Assembly (NCBI GenBank): GCA_033675265.1
Contig: JAUJYZ010000783.1
Span: forward strand, 186,001-250,000
Origin: Actinostola sp. cb2023
Lineage: Eukaryota; Cnidaria; Anthozoa; Actiniaria; Actinostolidae
Length of the DNA stretch: 64,000 nucleotides
Direction of reading: 5' to 3'
Made by a program: the position numbers and the translations under genes. How positions within the stretch are numbered: position 1 is the first letter of the stretch; every line of letters begins with the position of its first letter. Of the stretch, positions 11,784 to 22,960 are shown in pieces. The notes beneath the pieces were generated by a model. The model was not told the DNA's origin and made no database searches. It saw nothing but the letters and a program-made list of their open reading frames with translations.

Positions 11784-12473
11784 GGTGCTGTTACACGTAG
11801 CATTTTCTCGTGCAACTTGTCTCGCGAAAAAAATTGTTGCAGGTTGCACGAGACCATGTCATATGTACAACTTCCGTTGCAACTTGTCTCGCGCACAAAC
11901 AAATTTCAAGTTGCATGCGTAATCGTGAAACCGTGATTTCCACTCTTTTCTGGGAAAATATCGTAATCTTTCGTCCTCGTCTGCAATGTTTACCGAAAAT
12001 AATTGTGTTTTGGTCGGTTTTTATTATGTTGTAAGGTCTCGCTTTCTCAGTGATCGACTCGTTCGCTCCAGTTGTTGCGCGAGACAAGTTCTATGGACCC
12101 ATGTTACACGTAAATTTTTGAAAAAAATTGTTGCAGAAAGTAGAAAAAAGTTCTACTTTTGGAGCAACAGAAAACCGAAAAAAACTAGTCGCGCGAGGGG
12201 ATGTTACACGTAAAAAACGCTCTTGCAACATGCAACAATTTTTTTCGTGAGACAAGTTGCACGAAAAAACGTTACATGTAACTACTTATGCAATAAGTAT
12301 GCAAGTTTGTTTATACTAAAACAATTAGACAACTCGCCCTCGTTGTCTATGAGCTAAGATAGTCAACTCGATCGGCAGGAGCCTCGTTCACTATCTACTC
12401 ATAGCCAACTCGGACTCGTTGTCTAATTGTTAATTAGCGAACTCTTTCAGAAAATGCTACGTGTAACAGGCCC
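11784..12473. mobile_element. TTAA-site fold-back element with repeated GTTACACGTA ends
   Basis: It starts directly after the TTAA that also bounds the previous element. The left end GGTGCTGTTACACGTAGCA is mirrored at the right end (GGGCCTGTTACACGTAGCA on the minus strand, ending 12473), which is followed by TTTA, a one-base decay of TTAA. An inner copy of the same end, about 68 bp long, lies inverted at 12216-12283. The GTTACACGTA-type core appears about five times, always close to CGTGCAACTTGTCTCGCG or poly-A. No coding sequence. Confidence 0.65.
12321..12430. repeat. 110-bp nested inverted-repeat element
   Basis: It begins ACAATTAGACAAC and ends GTTGTCTAATTGT, with CTCG-rich inner arms. 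It lies inside the right part of the 11784-12473 element. The target duplication is unclear. Confidence 0.6.
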
Positions 12474-12483
12474 TTTAGGAGCA

Positions 12484-12783
12484 GCAGACGTTTTGACAAC
12501 GCGGACGGCGCGCGCACTGACGAATAATGTTCAAAACGACCGTTCTACGACGGCACTTCGCCTGTTTTCACGTCGTAGATTGCCTTCACGGACTTCAACT
12601 TTCATTTCGAACATCATTCTGCTGCTTAGCTCTCTAATGTTCGAAAAAAACAAGCGTGAAAACAAACGTGAAAACAAGCGAAGTGCCGTCGTAGATTGCC
12701 GTCACGGACGTCAACGGTCGTTTCGAACATTATTCGTCAGTGCGCGCGCCGTCCGCGTTGTCAAAAACCTTGGCTTAAGGTCC
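12484..12783. mobile_element. GC-rich fold-back element
   Basis: The arms (about 12490-12545 and 12720-12775) share TTGACAACGCGGACGGCG and CACTGACGAATAATGTTC in inverted orientation. Inside is a direct repeat of about 52 bp starting CGTCGTAGATTGCC (12572 and 12687). The element is followed by TTAAGGTCCCTA. That 12-mer is the complement of TAGGGACCTTAA at 7775-7786, so a 13-bp inverted repeat brackets the whole row of elements. A 148-codon open frame through this element is a by-product of its repeats. Confidence 0.6.
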
Positions 12784-12956
12784 CTATTGTGCTATAATAG
12801 GAAGGTGTCATCTGCACCCATTTCCTTCGTTCGACCCATAATTAATCTTTCCTCTAAATATCGTATTCCATAAAAATATATATCACCATATACAGAAAAC
12901 TAGAATGTCGGAAGGTTTGGCGTGCAATTTAACATCAATTTAACATTTGTTTTCAG

Positions 12957-13001
12957 ACCATTCATCCGCGGATTCATCCTCGGAAGATGAAGTTATTGAA
13001 G
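12957..13001 (+). CDS. Possible 45-nt acidic exon
   Basis: A pyrimidine-rich tract ending TTTTCAG is followed by a frame reading HSSADSSSEDEVIE and a donor GTGAGG. Its entry phase fits the exit phase of the candidate exon at 8361-8481. It could belong to the same transcript as the exons at 14826 and 15157, but one linking exon would still be missing. Confidence 0.3.
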
Positions 13002-13178
13002 GTGAGGGTTATGTGTGCAAGAGTCCCAGGAGTGAGCTTTTGCATTTCTTTTTTTGTGGTGGATGTGGGGGTCCAAGTACGGTTACGATTTTTTTCCCGC
13101 GCATATTTTAACTAAAATCCATGCTCCTCCTCCACCACCAGGTTTCTGACGTAAAGAAGTAAGCGCGTCGCAAACACC
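13002..13178. other. Intergenic or intronic, nothing seen
   Basis: No gene, repeat or RNA recognised. Confidence 0.4.
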
Positions 13179-13495
13179 GGCAAGCTTTGCATGTATTTCT
13201 CGTCGAAATTTTATTATATGCGACGCATCGCATACAGCATTGCTTCTAATGGATACCAGTCTTCACATGTTCTGATTCGTAGATTTGTTGTTTACCAGTT
13301 AAGCGGTCAGTAAAGAGCTTAAATATATATATCCTACGGCAAGCTTTGCATGTATTTCTCGTCGAAATTTTATTATTTGCGACGCATCGCATACAGCATT
13401 GCTTCTAATGGATACCAGTCTTCACATGTTCTGATTCGTAGATTTGTTGTTTACCAGTTAAGCGGTCAGTAAAGAGCTTAAATATATATATCTTA
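13179..13495. repeat. 159-bp tandem duplication
   Basis: Two adjacent, almost identical copies (13179-13337 and 13338-13495) start GGCAAGCTTTGCATG and end in TTAAATATATATATC. The near identity suggests a recent duplication. Confidence 0.95.
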
Positions 13496-14825
13496 TTGGA
13501 CAGTTTGATGTGTAGTATGGCTGGATATTTTACGAGTCACGCAGTATTTTGACGAGCCTAATAAGAGATTTATTATCCAACTGGCAAAATGAGGCTCATT
13601 TACGATCGAAAAATTATCGTAAAATCTGTTATTATCAGAAGAATGCGTGACCATTGTCGTGACATGGGCGTGTGACGTCAATTCTGCGGCTGTTGATCGG
13701 TTTGTGGCAAAATCAAGTCAAACTGGTTTTCTGTGGCTTCAAGCGAAGTATTGTGAAAAACAACGAATTACAAGGCTAAACTTGCTCAAATATTGTATGT
13801 TTTCGTCTCAGAAGTTCATCGAAAGTACAATGTTAATGAAAAGAAGTCTAATCTATCAAGCTGTGGACAATACGAGTGACAAGTGTCTCTCAACACCGAG
13901 AATTTTCATCATTTAGGACCAGATTCAGGTTTGTAATTCGGAGAAATCGTTGACATGTAAAAACGTATTGTGAAAAACAACGAATTGTACTTTTGTTTTT
14001 GTTTTCTTGGTTACCAAAATGCGAATAAAATATTTGAAAAAGACTGAAAGAAACTGTAGTCTAATTTGTCAAGTTCTCAATTGTAGATATTTAGCTTACA
14101 CATTTCGAGGTGCAAAAGACCAAACTGAACTGTTTATAATTATTTCTTCATCATCTGATTCAATAAAATAACTACAACATTTATTTGGCAATTGGAGACT
14201 TTGACTGACCCAGAACAATCGTGCAGTGGTTTTAACCACTTCATTTAAAAATACAGCACCAGAGAACGATGTTGAAGCTTGTTTACCGGGACTTGCAGAG
14301 TCGATGGCCGGACGAGTTCGTGTCAACACAACTAGTTTTCAAAGCCGTTTTTTTTACTGTACAAATATGGGCAAATATTGTACTCATATTTGTACTCTAC
14401 GGAGTACAGTTTGTGTATATCTGGATAATAAAGTGGGTTATTAGTCCTTTGAACAGCTAATCTGTGACCGGATATCTTTTCTCAACTGCATATGGGACAT
14501 ATGTTTTGTACTGGTGTCAGGTTACAGGGTTTACCCCCACCTTCAGAGAAAATAAGCAATCTATTCACTAATAAGCATGACTATTATTTATATGTCTATA
14601 GTTCATTACAATGGTATTGTAACTTTATTATTATTATTATTATTATTATTTTCAATCAATATTAACTTATAAGAGTTTTGACAATTTTAAATTATGTAAA
14701 CATGTGCATGAAATTACTTAATTTTCAATAAATCATTGAAAAATTATCTGGTATTGTTATAAATACGTTTTATATTTTTTTTAACAGTATAAAAGTGTTC
14801 TAATTAAATTAGAACACTTTTTCAG
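13496..14825. other. Intergenic or intronic sequence with minor repeats
   Basis: No gene recognised. The piece at 13515-13545 (TATGGCTGGATATTTTACGAG) resembles the small inverted-repeat element at 34221-34327. An (ATT)n tract lies near 14628-14650. A near-perfect 32-base palindrome (AAAAGTGTTCTAAT and its complement) lies at about 14791-14822, directly before the splice acceptor at 14825. Confidence 0.4.
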
Positions 14826-15219
14826 AAGAGCTGTCCAGGTGGAACAGGAAAGTTGTACAAACACATCTCTGAGATTGAATGCCAAAGGTGAAAACGGTGT
14901 TCACTACTATGAGCGAGACACTGTTGTTGGAGCGCTCGTCGCAGGGGATTACTCTACTATCGATACTAAGTTGATAGACAAGATAATCCCAGACTTTAAG
15001 GGCTTTTCACTGACGATTGTCTCTTTACCAGAGGTAAGTAATCGAATTGACTTAATACTAATGATAAACAATCTCAGAAAAATACACCAAAGCAAGCAGC
15101 CAAAGAAAATATGTTTTCCGTGAAGAATTACTCATTTTCTTCATATCGCTTTTTAGGATATTAAAGAGGTTTGTGACAACGATCCACGCATTGAATGTTC
15201 ACAAAGTGGATTGTTATAA
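14826..15219 (+). CDS. Two 3'-terminal exons of an unknown protein
   Basis: Exon 14826-15033 follows TTTTTCAG and ends at GAG/GTAAGT. Exon 15157-15219 follows CTTTTTAG and ends in a stop. The 123-nt intron joins them in phase 0, giving a frame that contains NGVHYYERDTVVGALVAGDY, IPDFKGFSLTIVSLPE and DIKEVCDNDPRIE before the stop. Correct donor, acceptor and phase together make a real gene end likely. The first exon enters after two bases of a codon, so at least one upstream exon exists. I do not recognise the protein. Confidence 0.5.
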
Positions 15220-15340
15220 TATGAGATTCCTCCACTTCACCACACCAAATAATTTTGAAAATATAAAGAAAATCCAAAATTCCTTGGAAAAGATAGTCAA
15301 TGTCCAACTAGGGTACTACGTTTCCCAATTACCCGGGGCT

Positions 15341-15371
<31 letters not shown>
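15341..15371. repeat. G-run of 31 bases
   Basis: An uninterrupted run of G on the plus strand. It could form G-quadruplexes, and assembly length here is uncertain. Confidence 0.95.
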
Positions 15372-15373
<2 letters not shown>

Positions 15374-16219
15374 GGTTGAGTGCTCCACCATATACCATCT
15401 AGGTCTAATTTGACCGAGGTTTTGGTTTACTTACGGCTTATCTCCACCCAAAAATTATTGAAGCCTCGGTATTCTGATTTTTTCCTTCTTTCAAAACCAA
15501 CATTTGCATATGGTCTAGTCAAGCGGTTCCAATATCACCCTTCTTTGCTTCCACTAGTTGACAAATCGGAGATGCAGTGAAAGAGAAATATTTTCAATGG
15601 AAAACTTCACATACCCTTCTTGTAAAACCGCACTGAAGGCGCTGCATAGATTATCTATGAAAACGAAGTTCGTAGATTGAGAATGCCCATGTAAAAAAAC
15701 TTCATTTTTGATATTTGTTTTCAGAAAAAGGACTCCTGCAAAGTGTGGTTTCTCTTTTAATTATCGGCCACTGGTCACTATTTAGAAAAGCAATGGATGG
15801 CAGCCTTGTCTCCACAAGTGAAACTTCCAATCTGTTCTTTCAGAAAGAGGTCATCGAGAAGATGGTGACACTCTTTTAGCTACGAGTGGGTTCTGAACCT
15901 GTCACGGTTGTCAAATGGTAAACCATATAGTCTTTTTTACACTTCTAATTGCTTGCTTCTTCAGTTCGAATTACTGGTCACGCGTGACGTAGTTTGGCAA
16001 ACAGTGATATGTCCTATGCTAAGCTAACGCATGCGCTGATTGGTGGTTCTTGATCACGTGTTGCTAATCACTTAGAAACCAGACGGGTTAAACAGAAAGT
16101 GACAACCATGTATAAAATTATCAACTGTGAAATGACGAATTATTTCTCTAATATGTTCTAAAATGTTTCCGTCAGTCATGAATATAATCTCCGTGGATGT
16201 CACTCGAACCTGACACTCC
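15372..16219. other. No gene recognised
   Basis: Short frames only. No repeat end or splice pair that I trust. Confidence 0.4.
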
Positions 16220-16470
16220 CCCAACCGAAAACAAAGTTTCTTAAACAAAGTTTATGTTACAGTGGAGCAGCTGCCTGGAATTCTCTGCCACTAAATAAAC
16301 GAAGCCTTGCTAGTTTTAAAAGCTGTTTATAGATTATTGATAAATTTAGACTATTAATAGTATTCATTATCTATTTAATATTACAATGTAACACGGCTCT
16401 CAGGAAGAGCATTTTTTTTAATGATGTAGACACTGTGTGTAAATAAAGTTTTATTATTATTATTATTATT
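16220..16470 (+). mobile_element. 3' end of a non-LTR retrotransposon (CR1/L2-like)
   Basis: The plus strand reads YSGAAAWNSLPLNKRSLASF before a stop. This is the usual C-terminal signature of CR1/L2-type reverse transcriptases in which a Trp-Asn-Ser-Leu-Pro motif precedes the end. A short AT-rich 3' region with AATAAAG and an (ATT)n tail ends near 16470. Everything 5' of this is missing, as expected for 5'-truncated LINE copies. Confidence 0.7.
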
Positions 16471-16497
16471 GCATGATTTTCCCCTCAAGTATGTTAA

Positions 16498-17152
16498 GGC
16501 CTGGGTTTTGGGCCTTCTTGAGAATTCACGTTTTGTTCAATAACTCAGCCAACATTTGTTATGTTTAAACGAAAACTAGTGCATACATTGGATTTCGGGT
16601 CCTTAACTTTTTAGTGCAAAGATTTTTATGATCACATGACCTATGACGTCATTACATTGGAAAACAGAAAAATAGCTTGTTGGTGGCGAGTTCAAGTAGG
16701 AAATTCTAACAAATACCTTAAATCTATTTCTCTCCCAGTGCTTTATAGATTGTCGTTCGGTGTGGGTGGCTCTTGTTTGAATTTAAAGAGAATTTGAATA
16801 AAAATGATTTTGATTATCTGGTCACGTGACCTGTTTTACCCCATATCTCTTTAAAAAGAAATGAAAGTCACCCATTCCGAACGACAATCTATAAAGCACT
16901 TACAACGAAATAGTTTAAGGTACTAGCTAGAATTTATCACTTGAACTCGCCACCAACGGCTTAAAATAATTGTGTATTGCTTTTATCTCTCTAACTGGTC
17001 ACGTGACCACCCCTAATGCAAATGTTTTGAGTTAAGTCTCTTTATCTACCCAAGTTCTATTGATGGTCCAAATTTCAAGTCATTTTGACACGTTTTAGGA
17101 ATACAACAAAAAAAATCAAAGTTTTGTTCCATAATAGCAGCTCACCCAGGTC
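16498..17152. mobile_element. Large fold-back element at a TTAA site
   Basis: The two halves are inverted copies over most of their length: TGCTTTATAGATTGTCGTTC near 16740 is mirrored near 16870-16890, and TTGGTGGCGAGTTCAAGT near 16680 is mirrored near 16945. The outer ends are GGCCTGGG and its variant complement, each next to TTAA (16494-16497, 17153-17156). The inverted similarity continues outward (CTCAAGTATG / CATACTTGAG), so the true ends may lie about 12 bp further out. The arms hold the palindrome GGTCACGTGACC or close variants (about 16820 and 16998). No coding sequence. Confidence 0.65.
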
Positions 17153-17156
17153 TTAA

Positions 17157-18284
17157 CATACTTGAGCCCACGACAATACATCTTTAGCGCATCAACACGC
17201 CATGTACATACTTCTTCATAAGAAAGCTCCTCCGAGCTCATCTTGACCGAACCACCGAATCTGTTAAAATAAAATAAACGATCAAGTTAGCTTTACGACT
17301 GACTCGAGTGAAAAGTTACCATAACAATCACTCCAAAATTAAACATTTGAGTACGAAAATAGCCAAAAAACTGTCTGTTTAGAAGTTTGCCTTCCGATTA
17401 GATGATCTATAAATGAATTATTCACAGAGAAAAAAGCAAGTTAAGTTAACAAACGTGATTAGAAATGTAAAAATATCCAAATTAGCAGCATTTCTAATGA
17501 TGCTCAATTTTTCTCAGTTTTGGATATTGTCGTAAGCAGAACCTCAAAGTTACTGGGATTAAGGCTGAATTGGTAGCCGGTGCATTTCCTGTTCAACTGA
17601 CTGCCGAACAGAGTGGCGACGACTAATAACGAGATTACTGGTGACGTTTGTATGAATTCTTGTCCGCTGGTATTCCTTAGTGATATTACTGTATTTCTTG
17701 TGGTAGATCACGAATATTGGCAGAAAACGAATATTGAACAAGTACAAGTATGATGGAAATTTTGTAATTTTGCTTTCTAAAAGCCCAGTCAACGTATACT
17801 AAGAAAATTACAGACACACCAACACAGCTTGGATCACTGCCATAAAGATATCTGGGGAGGTTTGTAGTGCTTATTGCACTTGTAAGTGAACTTATGCATA
17901 TCACTCTTGAGCCGCAATCAAATGACAGCTAGAAGTTCATGATATGTAACTGTTGAGGTTGGGGGGAGGTTGGCTAACATTCTCTTCCACTACTTATTGC
18001 TAAAACAGCCACAACACTTTATTTAATATAGACAGTGGTAGAATCCTACCTACTAGTTGTTATAGATTACTAGCTTATCATTGGTTTTGCTTGTACTTCT
18101 CTCTGTCTCTCTTGATCTCTTAATCATTTATTCATTCACTTATTTATTTATTTCATTTCCCTCTTTCTCTTCTCTTCTTCCTGTCGGTTCTTGTCTTATG
18201 CTCGCACGATATCTTACTGATCAAACGTATACAGTGCCGCACAACTAAATTTATACTCAGGCACCAACCAGGCAGACTTATCCT
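17157..18284. other. No gene recognised
   Basis: Intergenic. A pyrimidine-rich stretch lies around 18095-18190. Confidence 0.4.
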
Positions 18285-18288
18285 TTAA

Positions 18289-18756
18289 GGTGACTCCAAC
18301 ATAATTGCGAGTGCATTTTGTGATTTTTTTAACTCGCTCGTATCGCGTCAAAAACAGTCGAATATTTCTGCATTTAACACATGTAATAACTCAAACATCT
18401 AGGCTTTTAAGGATGTATTCAAAATTTTATTTTTCAGTCGCGTTTGCCGTTACTGGCCGATTTTCTAACAGTGGTTTTTCATAATATTGTCCTCCTGTTC
18501 GCCCAAAAATCGTACGCTTTCCATGAAACTTCAGATTCTTCAGCGAACAGGAGGACAATATTATGAAAAACCACTGTTAGAAAATCGGCCCGTAACGGCA
18601 AACGCGACTGAAAAATAAAATTTTGAATACACTCTTAAAAGCCTAGATGTTTGAGTTATTACATGTGCTAAATGCAGAAATATCCGAGTGTTTTTGACGC
18701 GATACGAGCGAGTTAAAAAAATCACAAAATGCACTCGCAATTATGTTGGAGTCACC
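18289..18756. mobile_element. TTAA fold-back element, family 1, short copy
   Basis: Flanked by TTAA (18285-18288, 18757-18760). The ends start GGTGACTCCAACATAATTGC, and the two arms of about 200 bp are close to perfect complements, meeting near TTCAGATTCTTCAGCG. Compared with the copy at 26146-26809 it lacks the central portion. Confidence 0.85.
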
Positions 18757-18760
18757 TTAA

Positions 18761-19385
18761 AGACCAAGCTAAATCTACTTCCACTTTCCTATTGGCTCGA
18801 ATATTTAGACCTCTAAATATTCGTAGCCTTAAGCTTTACAATATTGATGTATCTAGTTATGTAATTCCATGCTCGCTCTTTTCCAGATCCTCAAGAAGTA
18901 CTACTAGCACTGACTATAGATCCAACTCGTGTAAAACGTCAACTTATAGGGATTCCTACTTTAATCGCATAGTACTCTTATGGAACTCGTTGTCATTAAA
19001 CATTAAGACTTGTACAATATCGTCATTCAAAACATTGTTACGCGCTCACTACTATGCTCTTTTGCTTTCTACTTTTGACCCTGACTGTATCAGAACCTAT
19101 AAAACTATCTGTTCGAAATGTCGATCTGTATCTATAACCTGTCTATCTATAAAGCTGTTTGCTGCCGCTGAGGTTTTTCTCTGTGCCGCCTAGGCGCCTA
19201 TATAGGGTTTGACCCGGCCGACCAATGTATTTAGATTTTATATTATATATATTACATATGTATTTATTTATCCTTAGCTCATGTTGTAATGTATTGTTAG
19301 TGTAACATGCAATTTTATTGTATTTGTAATGTATCAGGCTGTGGGCAGTCTGTGTTAAGTTATTAATTAATAAATAAATACATAA
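18761..19385 (+). pseudogene. Non-LTR reverse transcriptase C-terminal fragment
   Basis: A plus-strand frame contains LNIRSLKLYNIDVSSYV, CKTSTYRDSYFNRIVLLWNS and TFDPDCIRTYKTICSKC. The YFNRIV..WNSL core followed by FDPD and a Cys pair is typical of the end of LINE reverse transcriptases in invertebrates. It abuts the TTAA element directly and ends in an AATAAATAAATA-rich tail near 19385. The upstream catalytic part is missing. Confidence 0.65.
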
Positions 19386-19599
19386 AAACCCAGTAATAAT
19401 ATTGTTATACAATTTGACCAAGACCACCAGTTTGGGACAGATGTTTAGATATATATTGCCTTTGGTTTGACATTTTTCTTAATTTCTTTTTAATTTAGAT
19501 ATTTGCCAACTATGATTCTAATAAAAATTCACATTCTGAATCTTCTTGGCTGTTGTATTGAGTATTATAAGACAAAAAAAAGCATTGAAAACCCTGTAG

Positions 19600-20226
19600 A
19601 AATACAATGCAATATTCATCAACCAGCATAACGTTTTTGGAAGTGATCTGTAAGAGATCAGGCCTATATCAAGCCCCTACCTACCTTATTGACCACTTTA
19701 CTCAAATCAGTAACATTCACAATTACTCTACTCGTTCATCTACTCTTGACAAATTATATCTTAACACAAGCTTATGTAAGAATGACAGCGGCAGACGTAC
19801 TTTTGAATACAGTGGGCCTGTTCTCTGGAATAATCTGTCTATCTCATCTAAATCTTTTTCCTCCACTAAATCCCTCCGTACCCATCTTACTAAACTTTAC
19901 CTTCAGTCACAGTCTAATCTTGATTCTTTTACTATCAAACGCCAGTACTGATAACTATGATTACTGTAAATACATCTTCACCACATTATATATTTAATTA
20001 ACTAAATCACGTGTCACATTTTTCATTAGCAAATTTAAATAATAATACTATTGTAGTTTATTTATCATTCTATTTATTGTAAAATATTATCTCATTATGT
20101 CAGTGTTTTCAATTGTAACTAGTATTGTTCTGTAATTATTGTAATCAGTAGTTATTGTATCTAGTGGGCCAAATTGGAAACCAGTATTGTTGTATTGCTG
20201 TATTTGTAAACCCACTCAAAATAAAG

Positions 20227-20259
<33 letters not shown>

Positions 20260-20262
20260 GAT
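19600..20262 (+). pseudogene. Second LINE 3' end with reverse-transcriptase tail
   Basis: The frame ending at 19951 contains YSTRSSTLDKLYLN and RRTFEYSGPVLWNNLS, the C-terminal signature of CR1/L2-like reverse transcriptase. An AT-rich 3' UTR follows, with AATAAAG and an interrupted (ATT)n tail at 20231-20260. It is 5'-truncated and shares orientation with the fragment at 18761. Confidence 0.7.
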
Positions 20263-20376
20263 AATTCAAAGCTCACACTAGAAGTTTCCTTTTATGGAGA
20301 GCATTAGCTCTTCCAGAAATAAATTAAGAGTGCATATTTTGACACTGGACTGAAATATGTCAGATGATTACACCGT

Positions 20377-20550
20377 AGTTGGCCTAATAATGTCAATTAG
20401 TATGCTTGAAATGAGGGGTAACTTTCACGGACAAAAAAATACACTTTCATTTATATTCAAATGCTGATATATTTAGTGCATATTGTCAATCATCCAATCA
20501 ACTGATCTACCAGTAAATTATTAGTTGGCCTAATAATGTCAATTAGTATG
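20377..20550. repeat. 119-bp insert between 28-bp direct repeats
   Basis: The 28-bp sequence starting AGTTGGCCTAATAATG occurs at 20377-20404 and again at 20523-20550. The 119 bp between (about 20404-20522) appear identical to 23859-23977. This looks like a patch copied from 3.4 kb away, with duplication of its target. Confidence 0.9.
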
Positions 20551-20556
20551 TTGCAG

Positions 20557-20862
20557 AATGGTCCCTGCCCAACATTTTTAGGTGAAGAGCACCTGCAAGA
20601 ACTTTTATTTTCTAAACAGTCTTCTCAGTATATTGAAAATCGCCGAAAAGATTTTAAAGAACTAGGACTATTTCAAATTGGCCATGCGTCTCCAGTATAT
20701 CTGCATTTGTTTTGCCCTTCATTCAGTTCGCTGTCAAGAAGAAAACTTCTTTATTTGTTGAATCCAACGTTCTCTGAAGAAGGATCAAATGCCAGAAAAA
20801 TGGAAATTTCAACGTATGCGCTATTCAATAAATACTGTCCTGACCCCTATCGAGAAACTTGA
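20557..20862 (+). pseudogene. HECT/G2E3-like C-terminal exon fragment
   Basis: After a possible acceptor (ATGTTGCAG) the frame reads NGPCPTFLGEEHLQELLF, later RRKDFKELGLFQIG, LHLFCPSFSS and NPTFSEEGSNARKMEI, ending in a stop. I recall this layout (NGP..FLSEE, ELGI, YLFRPS, FSEEGSNAR) from anthozoan proteins related to the G2E3/HECT ubiquitin-ligase C-terminus, where the family often multiplies with transposons. The HECT catalytic Cys loop is not evident. No upstream exon was found, so it is probably a fragment. Confidence 0.45.
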
Positions 20863-20904
20863 AAATCTTTAGGGGCACCCTAATAGAGGATACCTATCTT
20901 TCAC

Positions 20905-20952
20905 GTTAGGATCCGAGTTAGGATCCGAGTTAGGATCCGAGTTAGGAACCGA
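20905..20952. repeat. 12-bp minisatellite
   Basis: Four tandem units of GTTAGGATCCGA, the last with one change. Confidence 0.9.
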
Positions 20953-21910
20953 GTCAAGAATTCGGATGTTTGCCGTTTTATCTTCATAATAGACGTTTTG
21001 AGAACCCACAATCTTTACTTCAAGACTGTTAAACATAGGCCCCACTTTCGATCCACGTGACTTTTAATTATAATGTTTATTCTAGAGAAAATGTTCATTC
21101 TCTCGCCCATACCTTCTATTGTTCAAGTATTATTATTATTTATTATATGATAGATTATGAATTGCTTGCTGGCCTGCCAGTTCAGATTATTTACATTTTG
21201 TGCTTAAAATTACGCGACCACTGCTACGCGACCACTGCTACGAGATTATCTACAGCAATTGACTGAATCATATTTTGATACCACACAAACAGTTTCAAGT
21301 GGAAAAATTGATCCTATCGCAATTTAATTCTCTCAGTAGTTGTATATTGATAACGCACCATGAAATTAGATGTCCGCATATTGGGTTTCGTTGTTGTGAT
21401 TTAAAATTCCGTGACGCGGTGACGTTTTAATTCTCAAAGCTGCAACTTGGCCACAAGAAACTAGAATAACCATACTTTCATGCAATATAATTCTTTCTTC
21501 GATTTGTTAGGTACCAGTGGCGATTTCATGGGGGTGAACTTGCTCTACATTTAGGCTGCTATTGTACCGCTCAAATAGAGCTTGTTTTAGAAGGCCAGTA
21601 CAATTCACAATAAAAATAGTTTTCCAAATATTTTACAGCGATTCGAAAAGCTCGAGTTGTTCTAACTGATGGAGAAATATGATAAAGATCGAATACTTTG
21701 CACGCTGCCACCATCTCTTTAAAGTCGACTCACGATTCGTGCATTTTAATGAGGAAAAATGGGCACTTTTATTCAAATTTCAAACTTTTGTAAATTTCTC
21801 AAAATTGAAAACGCGCTGCGATTTTTTAGTATGATTTCCTAAAAGAGTTCACCCAAAAGTCGATTTTTCACAACTGATTTGAGATTCGCGGTTCTTACCG
21901 ACATACGCTC
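20953..21910. other. No gene recognised
   Basis: Only a short 15-bp duplication (CGCGACCACTGCTA, about 21211-21240) stands out. Confidence 0.4.
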
Positions 21911-21914
21911 TTAA

Positions 21915-22571
21915 GGACGTTCGCGCGCATTGTTCACGCGCATCTTTTCTGCGCATGAAATCAAGGTTCGAATCATCTCGGTCCAGTCCTCTTTCCTCAC
22001 GTCCAAGATGGCAGCCAGTCACGCATGTTACGTAGACGATTTTCATCGGCTAATATCTCGAGAACGATACCGGTGACCCCCATTTTTTATTTTGTGATTT
22101 TACAAAGAATCATAAAAGCTCCCCATGTACCAAATTTAAAGAAAAAAACATGTTCAGATTTTGATAAAAACACGAATTTAGATGAAAACTTCAACCTACC
22201 GTCACGCGAAAGAGTCGTCGATGGCTACGTGGCGACTGTAAACATGAGCCAAAAACTACAGGTTGTTTCTACATATTCACAAATCTTTGTATATAATTTT
22301 ATTCTATAAACTCTTAGATAGCCATTTGAAGAAAATGTTAGCAATCCGTTTAGTTTTTCTACCAAAAAATTCCTGTCATTCTCGACTTTCCGTGGATTGA
22401 ACGCACGTAATTTTCGATCAGAAAAAGGGTATACTTTGAAAAAATCTGGCTCCATAGCGAAGTCGGTGACCCCCATTTTTTATTTGCTCATTTAGCTTCT
22501 ATAATGATCTTATTTCACCATACGAAGTTTCAGGGAAAAAACATGTTTAGTTTTTTTGCCCGCGAACGTCC
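21915..22571. mobile_element. TTAA-site element with GGACGTTCGCG ends
   Basis: The inverted ends GGACGTTCGCG / CGCGAACGTCC are flanked by TTAA (21911-21914 and 22572-22575). Inside, the block GGTGACCCCCATTTTTTATTT occurs twice in direct orientation (about 22070 and 22465), each followed about 80 bp later by an AAAACATGTT motif. No transposase. Confidence 0.7.
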
Positions 22572-22960
22572 TTAAACATCTAACATGGGTTGGTGTAATT
22601 TGGAAAGGTGTGGTAACATTTACTTTCTAGAAAATACGGAGCATTGTACCGTCAGATATGTTCTATTGTTCAAGTTATGTGAAATATTATTTGAAATAAA
22701 TGTAGCGATGTTAGAAATACTCCCTGTCAAATCAGTGAGAACACTTACCCCGGAAAAGACCAGTACTCTGGCATTTGTGACTGCTTCACTCTGATCCCAA
22801 CCAGAAATAAAAAAAGGTATAAATATTCTGAAGGTTTTAACAAATAAGGATCGAATCCACATACTATAACTTTTTCGAGATATCTAGCCTTAGCAGAAGC
22901 CTCTTCGGGAAGCCTCTAAACTATTATCATATTCCGACATTGAGCAACAAGATCTCTTAA

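Noticed and set aside
12427..12873. 148-codon plus-strand open frame, Arg/Thr-rich
   Set aside because: It runs through the arms of a fold-back element; both inverted and direct repeats explain its openness, and no domain is visible.
15173..15379. Open frame ending in a Gly run
   Set aside because: The end is a 31-base G homopolymer, and the front overlaps the better supported exon 15157-15219 in another frame.
18729..18760. LINE fragment frame starting inside the TTAA element
   Set aside because: The first codons belong to the fold-back element; the LINE similarity begins after 18761.
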